Origin: CAJXZP01 sp047610145
Lineage (GTDB): Bacteria; Bacteroidota; Bacteroidia; Flavobacteriales_G; Salibacteraceae
Assembly (NCBI GenBank): GCA_047610145.1
Contig: JBLFZF010000002.1
Location: 1 to 62,678, forward strand
DNA: 62,678 nucleotides
Reading direction: 5' to 3'
In this document: piece by piece, positions 45,809-55,565 of the stretch
Numbering within the stretch: the first letter of the stretch is position 1
How the letters are laid out: every line of letters begins with the position of its first letter
Notes under the pieces: model-generated
What the model saw: the letters and a program-made list of their open reading frames with translations, nothing else
The model's database searches: none
What the model was told of the DNA's origin: nothing
Made by a program: the position numbers and the translations under genes

Positions 45809-48800
45809 TTACGGCATAGCCAAAACCACCACATTCTTGTACACCTGTTGTTCATTTTCTAAGTTGAAAATTCTAAACATGACAATATACATTCCTGTTG
45901 GCATAAGCTCCATTCTCTCATTGGTGCCATTCCAAATAATAGAACCTTTAGCCTCAATAGATTGATTGTTTAAAAGGGTTTGAATTAATTGACCTTGCGC
46001 GTTATGAACGGTAATGGTTGCCACAAAACCAGAAGCTTCAAAATTATAGTTAATAGAAGTAACATCTGTATAGCCGTCATTATTAGGGGTAAACGTTTTT
46101 GGTGAAATAGTCACCTCTGTGCTTCCTTCGCTACCGGTATTAAATTGAGAGTTTTCAAATCCTGGAGTTGCAAAACCGGCCGTAGATGCTGCAGAGTGCC
46201 AATTGTTGCTGGAGTTAATACCCAATTTGTAATTCACACGTTCTAAAGTAACTCCTTTTGGATCTGATATTAACTCAAAATGCATGTCTTCATCGTACTG
46301 GAAATCATCTGTCATAAGTCCCATTTGATTCAATAAAGTGACACTACCCTCACTATTAGAATAGGTAGGTAAATCGGTCACTAAAAAATTACCTCGGGTA
46401 CTGTTTGGATACTCGAATTGAACATTTCCACTATCTTCTGAGATAACTATAAATTGTTGTGGTAGAATAATATAACTACTGGTGGTTAATGGTTTATAAG
46501 CCGAATCTCCGGAAGAGTTATAATACAGTAAACTCCAGTTTTTTAAATCAATGCTTTGGTTGGTAGTGTTGTAAACTTCTACAAAATCAGTTCCGCCAAT
46601 GTAAGGGTTAAATAGTACTTCATTAATCAGAATATCTTGAAATGAAGGGAGGCTTACAATGGCTACTGAATCGGTAATAGAACCCCCAGAACAATCAGTC
46701 ATGTTTAATGCCAAAACTTCATATTTCGCGCCATTTTCTAGGTTTGGAGTAACAGAAAGTGTGATCAAATTAGGTTGGTCTGGATCTATAAATGTGGCGT
46801 TAATATTTACTCCATTAGTGAGGGTGAAGTTGGATGGTATCACTTTGTTGGGATCTAGCCATTTACTAAATACCAGTTCAATTTCATTTAGGCTAATGGC
46901 GGAGGCAGATACTAAAGAAAAATCCACACTTAAATTGGGGTCGTAAATGCTATTAATTGATCCTGGGGTAGCCTGATTGGTAGCTATGGAACTCGACCAG
47001 TTAGCGCCCCCTAAACAGGTGACATCTGGGTTAATAAGTTCTAATGACCATCCGCCTGATTTTTTGTCGAAATCCGTATGCCAAGTATCGGAGTATAAAA
47101 CTAAATCTATGATATTGGTGGCACTGGCAAGGGTAATTAGATCGGTGCTGTTATTTAGTGAAGGCCAAGATGTTAATACGACTACTCGTCCAAATGGGGA
47201 AAACTGTGCCGCTACAATATCTTCTGTTAAAATGGCATATTCGCCAGGAAATAGAACTTCTGAAGGTAGACTGACATCAGTACTTCTATCACTAAAAATC
47301 AAGCCATTAAGACTTAAGGGTTCGGTTGTGGTATTGTAAATTTCTGCAAATTCCGCCTCTGGTAGCTGTAGATTAGAGGGGTCTGGATTGGCATAAATTT
47401 CAGTAATTACAATTTCAAAAGGAAGCGGAGACCTTCCAATAGCTACGTTAAAAGTAGTGTCGTTCATAGCGTTTCCGTAACAGTCTACTAAATTTGAAAT
47501 AGTCAATTCGTAGATTTCATTTTGTACTAAGTTAGGACTCACTGTAAGTCTAATGGTATTCAGGTTTATAGAAGCCATAGCCACAATTGTTCTTCCGTTA
47601 TTTATAGCATAATTAGTCGCTGAGTTTAGGGTAGAGTCAATAGACTTGGTAAAGGATAATTGAATAACATCACTTCCTATTATTGAGAAATTAGCGACTT
47701 GTGGAATACGATTATCAGACTGACTATTAAAAATACTGTTTTGTTGTCCCGGAGTACCTCCATTAGCGTTTGTAGAAGCGCGCCAATTGTTTGCATCGCT
47801 ACAAGGAGCCTTTGGGTTTATGCGTTCTAAGCTCCATCCACCAGCAGATTTGGTTCCGTCTTGAAACCAGGCGCTAGTATAACTTACGGTGTCTACTAAG
47901 GTTGAAGATGGATCACGTAAGCCTAAAAAATCAGCAGAGTTATTTAGCGAGGGCCAGCTACTCAAGCCTAAAACGGATCCATAAATAGCGAAAAGTGCCG
48001 TATCGGCTTCCTTACATAAAATGACATGTGAATTTGGGGAAAGTATGTAATTAGGAATGGTAACAGAGGAAGAGGCGTCTGCATATTCCCAATTACTTAA
48101 ATTAATGGGGGTGTTGCTCGTATTGGTAAGTTCAATATACTCGGAGTTTGGTAAGCCTATTTGAGGAGTAGGATCCGCAAAAATCTCATTAATAATCACA
48201 TCTCCAAAATTAGTCGGTGTAGCCACATTTACAATAAAAACAGAGGTGGCAGAGGGTATAGTATTGCCGCTTAAATCAGCAACATTAATAACGGTTAGTA
48301 CATAAGAGTTATTCGGAATAGCGGTGGTGTAATTTAGATGAACCTTAGTGAAATTTACCGCATCTCTTGCGCTAGAAGCAGGGTTGCCCACTCCATTATT
48401 AACCGCATAATTATTCGAAACTTGAGAAGAGTTAAGATCCACTATTTCATTGAAGTAGACATCTACTTGATTTGCAGAAACAGCAATTACGCTATCTATA
48501 GTTGGTGGGTCAATATCCATTATTGGGCCTCCAGTAACTACAAAATCATCAAAAAAGAACTTGGTACTGCGCGTAGAAGTATATTTACAAAAAACACCAA
48601 AGTAAGCGGAACTAGTATGTGTGCTATTCAGCACAGTGCCTTCAGAAAAATAAGTTCCGTTAAGTGCGGTGTCGATTAACAATTCCCAGTTTCCATTCAT
48701 ATCTCTGGTTACTCTAACATTCAATTCAGGAGCTAGTGCAGCTATACCATTGGTTCCATCAATTATTTTGGTTCCTGCAGTTCCGTTCTGAAAGTATAAA

Positions 48801-49186
48801 CTCACATCATCTAGCGTCCCTGATGCGCCACCAATTTGTACATAATATCCGTTTAATGAACCCGATAAATCGGCAGCAGATGAGGTTAAATAGACTTTGG
48901 CGTAATTGGAGGTAGATGGATCAAAATCTAAACGTACGTTAAAATCATATTGGGCATTACCTATAGCTTGACTTGGGGTGACTAAATAAGAGTTACTCGT
49001 AACAGCGGGAGCATTTAATTGAAGTGTGTTGGTAGCCGAAATTTGAAAATCGGAAATGTTACCTGTCCACGTTGGATTGGTCGTGAAATCGGCATCTGTA
49101 AAATCGTCTGTAAATTGACCTAAGCCTATATTTGCAAGTCCTATAAAACAGAACATAGCTATTGAAATGGGTATTTGCTTTAACAT
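45809..49186 (-). CDS. Large T9SS cargo protein with three lamin-tail domains and FlgD-like C-terminus
   Basis: 1125 residues with a signal peptide of about 23 residues (ends GLGQ). An N-terminal LamG/jelly-roll-type domain (about 25-220) is followed by alternating Ig-like domains (AVSANQVDVYFNEIVDLNSS, IGSDVIQLSFTKSIDS, LNEIELVFSKWLDPNK). It has three LTDs starting near residues 325, 590 and 853 (VIINEIFADP, IVITEIYANP, ILINEVLFNP). The end is SPKTFTPNNDGYTDV to VYKNVVVLAMP, a FlgD-like or gliding-motility-associated sorting domain different from the type A domains nearby. This marks it for T9SS export. The Ig-LTD unit is an internal repeat. Function unknown; surface or secreted. Confidence 0.9.
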   Translation of the reverse strand: MLKQIPISIAMFCFIGLANIGLGQFTDDFTDADFTTNPTWTGNISDFQISATNTLQLNAPAVTSNSYLVTPSQAIGNAQYDFNVRLDFDPSTSNYAKVYLTSSAADLSGSLNGYYVQIGGASGTLDDVSLYFQNGTAGTKIIDGTNGIAALAPELNVRVTRDMNGNWELLIDTALNGTYFSEGTVLNSTHTSSAYFGVFCKYTSTRSTKFFFDDFVVTGGPIMDIDPPTIDSVIAVSANQVDVYFNEIVDLNSSQVSNNYAVNNGVGNPASSARDAVNFTKVHLNYTTAIPNNSYVLTVINVADLSGNTIPSATSVFIVNVATPTNFGDVIINEIFADPTPQIGLPNSEYIELTNTSNTPINLSNWEYADASSSVTIPNYILSPNSHVILCKEADTALFAIYGSVLGLSSWPSLNNSADFLGLRDPSSTLVDTVSYTSAWFQDGTKSAGGWSLERINPKAPCSDANNWRASTNANGGTPGQQNSIFNSQSDNRIPQVANFSIIGSDVIQLSFTKSIDSTLNSATNYAINNGRTIVAMASINLNTIRLTVSPNLVQNEIYELTISNLVDCYGNAMNDTTFNVAIGRSPLPFEIVITEIYANPDPSNLQLPEAEFAEIYNTTTEPLSLNGLIFSDRSTDVSLPSEVLFPGEYAILTEDIVAAQFSPFGRVVVLTSWPSLNNSTDLITLASATNIIDLVLYSDTWHTDFDKKSGGWSLELINPDVTCLGGANWSSSIATNQATPGSINSIYDPNLSVDFSLVSASAISLNEIELVFSKWLDPNKVIPSNFTLTNGVNINATFIDPDQPNLITLSVTPNLENGAKYEVLALNMTDCSGGSITDSVAIVSLPSFQDILINEVLFNPYIGGTDFVEVYNTTNQSIDLKNWSLLYYNSSGDSAYKPLTTSSYIILPQQFIVISEDSGNVQFEYPNSTRGNFLVTDLPTYSNSEGSVTLLNQMGLMTDDFQYDEDMHFELISDPKGVTLERVNYKLGINSSNNWHSAASTAGFATPGFENSQFNTGSEGSTEVTISPKTFTPNNDGYTDVTSINYNFEASGFVATITVHNAQGQLIQTLLNNQSIEAKGSIIWNGTNERMELMPTGMYIVMFRIFNLENEQQVYKNVVVLAMP

Positions 49187-49193
49187 ATAGGGT

Positions 49194-49201
49194 CAAAAAT
49201 A
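49194..49201 (-). promoter_or_regulatory. Candidate -7 promoter box, almost leaderless
   Basis: The minus strand reads TATTTTTG, a consensus match ending only 8 bases before the start codon of the large LTD protein. This would give a leader of a few bases at most. Confidence 0.35.
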
Positions 49202-49322
49202 ACCTTTGTATTAAATATTAGAGATATTTATAGGGGTTCTACTTATTAAATTTAGAATAAAATGATTCTGGCTTTTTTTAAATCGGTTAAAAAGAAACTA
49301 ATTTGCAAAGCTTATTCGCATA

Positions 49323-50303
49323 ATGAGAAAGATGAACAAAATAGCTGTTTTAACTTCTGGTGGAGACGCCCCAGGAATGAATGCGGCTATACGTGCCGTG
49401 GTTCGTGCGGCTATTAACTATAAGGTGGAAATATGTGGAGTTTTACGCGGTTTTGAGGGTTTGATTCACGGTGATTTTATTCCTCTCAATAGCAGAACGG
49501 TCAGTAATATTATTAATCGGGGTGGTACCATTCTTAAAACAGCCCGGTCAGAAGAATTTAAAACGTTGGAGGGCCGTAAAAAGGCGAATAAAACGTTGAG
49601 AGATAAAAGCATTGATGCGCTCGTTATTATTGGTGGGGATGGGTCTTTTACAGGAGCACGTATTTTTGAGAAGGAATTTAATGTTCCGTGTATTGGGATT
49701 CCAGGGACGATTGATAACGATATTTTCGGAACAGATTTCACGATTGGATTTGATACTGCGGTGAATACCGTAATTGAAGCGGTAGATAAAATTAGAGATA
49801 CGGCCAGTTCACATAATAGATTCTTTTTTATTGAGGTAATGGGCAGAGACTCTGGGTATATTGCCTTGTACTCTGGAATTGCTTGTGGTGCAGAAAAGAT
49901 ATTCATTCCTGAAATCGAGGGCGAATTTGAATCTTTAGTGGCTACCTTGAAAGAAGGGCAGAAAAGAAAGAAAACCTCTAATATCGTTATTGTTGCCGAA
50001 GGCGATGAGGAAGGAGGAGCCTACGAAATAGCTAAAAAGGCTCAAAATGAATTCCCTGAATTTGATGTAAAAGTGACCGTTCTGGGACATACGCAAAGAG
50101 GCGGGTCACCTACCTGCTCAGACCGAGTAATGGCTAGCCGAATGGGCGTGAAAGCAGTAGAGTGTTTGATGCTAGGCTGCAGCAATATAATGGTAGGAAT
50201 TAAAAATAACCGAATGGTGACTACTTCGTTAGAAGATGCGATTAAGCAACACCCTACGTTAAATTCCGAGTTGCTAAAAGTTGCTCAAATTGCATCGATC
50301 TAA
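49323..50303 (+). CDS. pfkA: ATP-dependent 6-phosphofructokinase
   Basis: 326 residues (323 if translation starts at the second ATG, 49332, which fits the usual N-terminus better). It phosphorylates fructose 6-phosphate to the 1,6-bisphosphate, the committed step of glycolysis. Motifs: SGGDAPGMNAAIRA (12-25), GGDGSFTGA (ATP site), PGTIDND (catalytic Asp and phosphate contacts), MGRDSGYIA, and the fructose-phosphate-binding GHTQRGGSPTCSDR. Gly in GGDGS, rather than the Asp found in PPi-dependent enzymes, supports ATP as donor. It is divergent from the large LTD gene. Confidence 0.96.
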   Translation: MRKMNKIAVLTSGGDAPGMNAAIRAVVRAAINYKVEICGVLRGFEGLIHGDFIPLNSRTVSNIINRGGTILKTARSEEFKTLEGRKKANKTLRDKSIDALVIIGGDGSFTGARIFEKEFNVPCIGIPGTIDNDIFGTDFTIGFDTAVNTVIEAVDKIRDTASSHNRFFFIEVMGRDSGYIALYSGIACGAEKIFIPEIEGEFESLVATLKEGQKRKKTSNIVIVAEGDEEGGAYEIAKKAQNEFPEFDVKVTVLGHTQRGGSPTCSDRVMASRMGVKAVECLMLGCSNIMVGIKNNRMVTTSLEDAIKQHPTLNSELLKVAQIASI

Positions 50304-50380
50304 AAAACCATAGTTAGAGTCATCCGTAACTTAATGCTTCTTTTTTTGGACACTCATTAATCAGATTCTTTAAATTACTT

Positions 50381-51547
50381 ATGAGACTAAGTTTTAGAAA
50401 TAATCACTTTTCCCTGTCTATTTTAGTGTTTTTGAGCTATGCGTCAATGGCTCAAATTAATTACAAAGGATCTTTCGGAAAAGGATTAAATTTTACTGCA
50501 GACGATGGTTCGTTTAGCTTGAAAATTGGCGTTCGTGTGCAACCCCGTTAGGATTATGTATATAGCGAAACCACTAAGCAGTTTACACAGCAAGCTTGGG
50601 TGGCTCGAGGTCGTTTAAAGTTTGATGGTTTTATGGTGAACCCCGATCTACGCTATAAAATTGAGTTTGATGTTGTTGGCGGTTATGTGCGTGATGCGAT
50701 GGTGAAATATAGGTTCGCCAAACATTCTGATATCTGGTTTGGCCAAGGAAAGCTACCAGGAAACAGAGAGCGTGTGGTGTCATCTGGTAATCTTCAATTT
50801 GTGAATCGATCTATCTTTAACGATGCGTTTAATATTGATCGGGACGTGGGCATCCAATTTCATCACTTTTTTGAAATAGGTAGTAAAATGATTATTCGTG
50901 ATATGTATGCTGTATCAACGGGTAATGGAATTAAAAATAAGAGATTTAAGCCAAAACCATCGCTAACCGCAAAAATTGAAATTTTACCGATGGGCGTATT
51001 TTCCGGAAACGGTGATTATGTAAGTGGTGATTTAAAGCGAGAGAAAACGCTAAAGATGTTGTTAGCGTTTAGTGCCGATTACAATATGGATGCCTATAAA
51101 TCGAATAGTCATATTGGTGTTATATTGGATGATAATAAAGACCTATTAACCTTAAATGCCGATATTTTATTGAAATACCAAGGTTGGTCATTCATGACCG
51201 AGTGGGGAATGCGTTCTGCTCCCAACGAAAGTGCAGTGGTATACGATGCCTCTAACTTAGCCACTGAGGCTTATTATACGGGTTGGGGGATGAATGCGCA
51301 AACAGGATATTTATTTGAAAACAATTGGGAGTTATCTTTAAGATACGCCTTTACAGACCCAGATGATTTATTAGATTCTAATGAATCTCAATTAAGTTTT
51401 CACCAAAAATAAACGGATCATACAGTAGGAGTCAGTAAATATATTGTAGGTCACAAACTTAAAGTTCAAGCAGATTTAACCTACAGAGAACGGGAGGTTG
51501 ATCAAAATCAAATTTACGGAAGACTTCAAATGGAAATACATTTCTAG
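50381..51547 (+). pseudogene. Phosphate-selective (OprO/OprP-type) porin, broken by two in-frame stops
   Basis: A 389-codon frame that is intact except for TAG at codon 57 (50549-50551) and TAA at codon 344 (51410-51412). There is no frameshift. It starts with a signal peptide (ends YASMAQ). The body reads as the OprO/OprP family of Bacteroidota: KFDGFMVNPDLRYKIEFD, WFGQGKLPGNRERVVSS, FNIDRDVGIQ, GDLKREKTLK and GYLFENNWELSLRYAF. After the second stop it continues HTVGVSKYIVGHKLKVQADL and ends with Phe. An intact protein would be an outer-membrane anion channel. The longest piece without a stop (50600-51412 from the ATG) would lack signal peptide and last strands. Confidence 0.85.
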
Positions 51548-51569
51548 ATTCCATGCTAGTTTAAATTAA

Positions 51570-51601
51570 GAAGCCCCGTTAGTTTTCACTAACGGGGCTT
51601 C
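51570..51601. terminator. Strong shared terminator
   Basis: GAAGCCCCGTTAGT pairs perfectly with ACTAACGGGGCTTC around TTTC, extended by A/T pairs and followed by TTT. It lies between the broken porin and rnr, which converge. Confidence 0.88.
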
Positions 51602-51617
51602 TTTGTAGGGTATCATG

Positions 51618-53765
51618 TTATACGTTAGCTATTTCAAAGTCTAGTCTACGGTTAGCTAGATCCGCTTCTTTAACCGTAATTTCAACTTCATCACCCAATT
51701 GGTAAATCTTCTTAGTATTTTGACCTACTATTCTATGTTGGCCTTCATCAAATGTAAAATAGTCACCGCTTATTTCTCGTAAGCGAACCATTCCTTCACA
51801 TTTGTTTTCAATTATTTCTACGTAGATACCCCATTCGGTAACTCCGGTAATGAGGCCTTTAAACGACTTTCCAACTTCGTTTTCCATAAATAAAACTTGG
51901 AAGTACTTGATTGATTGTCTTTCTGCATCCGAAGCTTTCTTTTCTTGTGCAGAACTGTGCTTACACCATTTTTCGTACATACCTTCATCCGCACTGGGCT
52001 GACCGTCCAAATACTGTTGAAGTAAACGATGTACCATCATATCAGGGTATCTTCTAATGGGAGAAGTAAAGTGTGTGTAGTTCGAGAACCCTAGCCCGTA
52101 GTGTCCAATGTTATGAGTACTATACACCGCTTTAGCCATAGTTCGGATAGCTAGAGTTTCAATCATTTGTTCTTCACGATGTCCTTGAACCTCCATTAAA
52201 AGAGCATTCATTGATTCGGCAATATTCTCTGTATTCGTATTGAATTTGTATCCAAAGGTTTTGATAAACTCACTAAAAGCCAATAGCTTCTCCGGATTTG
52301 GTTTGTCATGAATACGGTATACAAATGTTTTTACGGGATCTCCTTTGGGTGGAATTGCAATTCTAGTGGCTACCGCTTTATTAGCTAATAGCATAAATTC
52401 TTCAATCAGCTTGTGTGCATCTTTTTGAACTTTAAAGTGAACACCAGCTGGTTTTCTATCGGCATCTAAAGTAAAACGAACCTCTACCTTATCAAAAGCA
52501 ATGGAACCCTCTTCTAAACGTTGTTTACGTTTGATCTTAGCTAGATTATTTAACTGAATTAGTTCGTCAGAGTATTCTCCTTTTCCGGATTCTAAAATAG
52601 TTTGTACATCCTCGTAGGCAAACCTTTTATCCGAATGAATAATGGTTCTTCCTATCCAGGTATTGACCACTTTGGCTTCTGGAGTTATTTCAAAAATGGA
52701 GGCAAAAGTTAACTTGTCTTCGTTTGGTCTTAAAGAACAAACACCATTTGATAAAACTTCTGGTAACATAGGAACTACTCTATCTACTAAGTAAACAGAG
52801 GTCGCTCTTTCAATCGCTTCGCGATCAATCATGTCTCCCGGCTTTACATAATGCGTCACATCTGCAATATGAATACCTACTTCAAAGTTTCCATTTGGTA
52901 GTTTCTGAAATGAAATTGCATCATCAAAATCTTTTGCATCTGCAGGGTCAATAGTAACTGTAGTTATTTTCCGGTAATCTTTTCGTGCTTTTAACTCTTC
53001 AGGGCCAATCGTTAATTTAATTTTTTCGGCAACTTTTTCCACTTCTTCCGGAAAACGATGCGGTAAATCAAATTGTGCTAGAATAGAATATGCTTCTGTG
53101 TCAGCATCTCCTACATTACCTAATACATCTATAATTTCGCCAAATGGACTAGAGGCATCTTTTGGCCATTCCGTCATGGCGGCAATACATTTTTGTCCGT
53201 TTTTAGCGCCTTTTAATTTACTAAGTGGTATGAAAATATCTATTTCCATGTTCACCTTATCGGGTACTAAGAATGCAAAGTTTTTAGAGATCTCTATGAC
53301 TCCAACAAAGTTGGTTTGTGCCCGTTCTAAAACCTCTATTACTTGGCCAGCGTGACTTCTTCCACCTCGTTTAGCTAGTAATGCAACTTTAACTTCATCT
53401 CCATCTAATGCATGGTTCGTGAATTTTGGTGCGATAAAAATATCTTCTGTAAATGTATCGGAAATCACAAATGCAATCCCGTTTCGTTTGAGTTCAATTT
53501 TACCAGTAACAAACTTAGGGGTGGTATTGGTTATGTATTTACCAGGTTCCGTTTCCTTCAATTTACTAGCGGCTTTTAATCCACCAAGTGCTTTGAGTAC
53601 AAGGTTTTTATCAGCGCTACTCGTATAACCTAGTTTTGCTGCGATCTGTTTATAGTTGAGTATCTTGTTGGGAGTTTCCGAGAAAATATCGAGAACTCTA
53701 TCTTTAATTGTTTTTAGGTTCTTTCCTTTTTTTGAATGGATTTTACCTTTGTTTTTTCTTCCCAT
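51618..53765 (-). CDS. rnr: Ribonuclease R
   Basis: 715 residues, near the family norm. It degrades structured RNA 3' to 5'. It has an N-terminal winged helix (about 20-75; NYKQIAAKLG), cold-shock-like RNA-binding domains (about 80-230), the RNB catalytic domain with TIDPADAKDFDDAISF (near 280; the Asp residues bind magnesium), and HYGLGFSNYTHFTSPIRRYPD near 570. A C-terminal S1 domain follows (FKGLITGVTEWGIYVEI). The N-terminal extension is strongly basic (GRKNKGKIHSKKGKNLK). Confidence 0.96.
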   Translation of the reverse strand: MGRKNKGKIHSKKGKNLKTIKDRVLDIFSETPNKILNYKQIAAKLGYTSSADKNLVLKALGGLKAASKLKETEPGKYITNTTPKFVTGKIELKRNGIAFVISDTFTEDIFIAPKFTNHALDGDEVKVALLAKRGGRSHAGQVIEVLERAQTNFVGVIEISKNFAFLVPDKVNMEIDIFIPLSKLKGAKNGQKCIAAMTEWPKDASSPFGEIIDVLGNVGDADTEAYSILAQFDLPHRFPEEVEKVAEKIKLTIGPEELKARKDYRKITTVTIDPADAKDFDDAISFQKLPNGNFEVGIHIADVTHYVKPGDMIDREAIERATSVYLVDRVVPMLPEVLSNGVCSLRPNEDKLTFASIFEITPEAKVVNTWIGRTIIHSDKRFAYEDVQTILESGKGEYSDELIQLNNLAKIKRKQRLEEGSIAFDKVEVRFTLDADRKPAGVHFKVQKDAHKLIEEFMLLANKAVATRIAIPPKGDPVKTFVYRIHDKPNPEKLLAFSEFIKTFGYKFNTNTENIAESMNALLMEVQGHREEQMIETLAIRTMAKAVYSTHNIGHYGLGFSNYTHFTSPIRRYPDMMVHRLLQQYLDGQPSADEGMYEKWCKHSSAQEKKASDAERQSIKYFQVLFMENEVGKSFKGLITGVTEWGIYVEIIENKCEGMVRLREISGDYFTFDEGQHRIVGQNTKKIYQLGDEVEITVKEADLANRRLDFEIANV

Positions 53766-54083
53766 GAAATATTATTGGGTGGTTAATTAACTGCGAAAAA
53801 ATTGGCGTGAGAATCACGAGAATTACATCTCGCAGAGTTGAATTGTAAGGCAAATGTACAGTTTTAAATGAGATGGATAGTTTTTTGGAGTTATGGGTAT
53901 TTTAAGTGGAGGTTAATTTTGGTAAGTAGACTCAAATTCGGAGGGTTGATTCCTAAATTTAGTATGCCAATTAAATATCTATGTTCTAATGATTTTTAAG
54001 AATGAAATTTATCTAAAAAACACTTCATGTATCATTTAAAACTACAAATCAGCGCGCTACGAGTATCATAGCAACCCAACATT
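53766..54083. other. Intergenic region upstream of rnr and of the decayed gene
   Basis: About 320 A/T-rich bases with stops in all frames. They carry the rnr promoter region and possibly the eroded 5' end of the pseudogene that follows. No RNA element or repeat is seen. Confidence 0.4.
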
Positions 54084-54899
54084 ATGAGTCTATATCAAGT
54101 AATGTTTAGGTACGGCTTTGGGGTTAGTGTAGATGAAAAAAGAATAATCATATCAGGCCAAGCCAATACGGCACCGTATTGGATATCTAATAATGATAAA
54201 AACACCCATGACTAAGAGGGTTTTTGGTTAAAGCAATAGTGGGATGGTACTTTCGATTTAAAGTTGTTTGGGGAAATAGATGTAGACAATATTTTAGACA
54301 AACATGGGAGCAACCAAAGTACTGAAATGCAAGTGGTATCAGGAGTAACTCCATATCTAATTGGTTAACTACTTATATATCATTAAGATATGTAAGTGTT
54401 TGTCGTAATTTTGGATGATTATGAAGTGTATGATACCATTTGGTTATGTGGTATATCGAATCAATTTCTACTGTGTCTTATGCAGAAGATAACGGAGATG
54501 TATTTTTAATAGTCGCCTACTCTGATTATACAAACAATGACTCGGTAAAAGCTTGGATTACAAAAAAGACATGGAGCTGCAATGGGTTTGATAGAGCAAG
54601 AAAAGGTAAGTGAGCGTATTTACCTATTTCCAAATCCCACAGTAAATCAGATGAATACTGACAATGCGAATAAGTATATAAATGGAGAGTTCACTATCTA
54701 CTCGCAAACAGGTGCGGTGAAGAAATTCGGACGTTTTTCATCATCGTTTATGACCGTATGGGAATGGATTTTTTTCGATCTGAAGACGTAACATATTTCT
54801 TGGAATGGAACTATAAACTTCAAACTAGCCGCTCTAGGTATGTACTCCTAAGAGGTCTGGTACAATGACGGTAGATCTTCTCAAAGAATTACAAAATAG
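54084..54899 (+). pseudogene. Heavily decayed T9SS cargo gene
   Basis: Coding traces shift between frames with several stops. They begin RYGFGVSVDEKRIIISGQAN at about 54108-54167. The frame then gives THD-stop-EGFWLKQ, FGEIDVDNILDKHGSNQSTE, and after a shift ISLRYVSVCRNFG. Another frame gives WYIESISTVSYAEDNGDVFL and SDYTNNDSVKAWITKKTW. From 54582 the frame SERIYLFPNPTVNQMN is the start of a type A sorting domain, and AALGMYS-stop-EVWYNDGRSS near 54831-54880 is its end. At least three frameshifts and three stops are needed to join these. The former product was a surface-exported protein. No intact function remains. Confidence 0.7.
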
Positions 54900-55007
54900 G
54901 TCAGGTGAATTTGTTAAGGTAGCTTGATGATTTTAATTTTGCCTATTAAATTATTGATCCATTACAGTTTTTATCTAATTCCCTAAACATTAACAAAAAG
55001 GTTACTT

Positions 55008-55015
55008 TACCTTTG
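55008..55015 (+). promoter_or_regulatory. Candidate -7 promoter box for the ferritin operon
   Basis: TACCTTTG matches TAnnTTTG and ends 16 bases before the ferritin ATG. No TTG is seen at -33. Confidence 0.45.
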
Positions 55016-55031
55016 AATCAAAATAGAATAT

Positions 55032-55553
55032 ATGTTTTCAAATAAAGTAGAAGAAGCGTTAAATAAACAAGTGAAATTAGAAGGGTATTCTTCTCATTTT
55101 TATTTGTCTATGGCTGTTTGGGCTGAGGGTCAAGGTTTTGAAGGGGTGGCTAACTTCATGTATAAACACTCAGACGAAGAAAGACAACACATGTTGAAAA
55201 TGGTTAAATTCATGACCGAAAGAGGTGCGGAGGCACAGATTCCATCAATTAATCAACCCCCAGCACAGTTTTCTTCTCTGAAAGAACTTTTCACAGAATT
55301 ATTAACCCACGAAATGGGGGTAACTAATGCGATTAACGGATTGGTTCATTTAACTTTAGGCGAACAAGATTATACGACACATAACTTTTTACAATGGTAT
55401 GTAGCAGAGCAAATTGAAGAAGAAGCACTAGCGCGCACAATTTTAGATAAGTTAAAAATTATTGGAGAAGAATCAGGTAGTGGTATTTATATGTTTGATA
55501 GAGATATCAATAGCTTGGTAGTTACATCTGCAAGTGTGGACACGGCTGGATAA
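55032..55553 (+). CDS. ftnA: Bacterial non-haem ferritin
   Basis: 173 residues. It stores iron as a 24-subunit cytosolic shell. The ferroxidase-site residues Glu17, Glu50, His53, Glu94 and Gln127 are all present, and Glu126, Glu129 and Glu130 (third iron site of bacterial ferritins) are too, at the same numbers as in E. coli FtnA. The four-helix bundle is apparent (KQVKLEGYSSHFYLSMAVWA, DEERQHMLKMVKF, and so on). It lacks the haem-binding Met of bacterioferritin. It is first in a tight plus-strand cluster with a CvpA-family gene 12 bases downstream. OxyR regulation is plausible from other bacteria but not shown here. Confidence 0.95.
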   Translation: MFSNKVEEALNKQVKLEGYSSHFYLSMAVWAEGQGFEGVANFMYKHSDEERQHMLKMVKFMTERGAEAQIPSINQPPAQFSSLKELFTELLTHEMGVTNAINGLVHLTLGEQDYTTHNFLQWYVAEQIEEEALARTILDKLKIIGEESGSGIYMFDRDINSLVVTSASVDTAG

Positions 55554-55565
55554 TTAGCATAAATA

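Noticed and set aside
54582..54791. A separate 69-residue gene
   Set aside because: Its sequence is the sorting-domain end of the decayed gene that starts at 54084, cut off by a frameshift, so it is not an independent gene.
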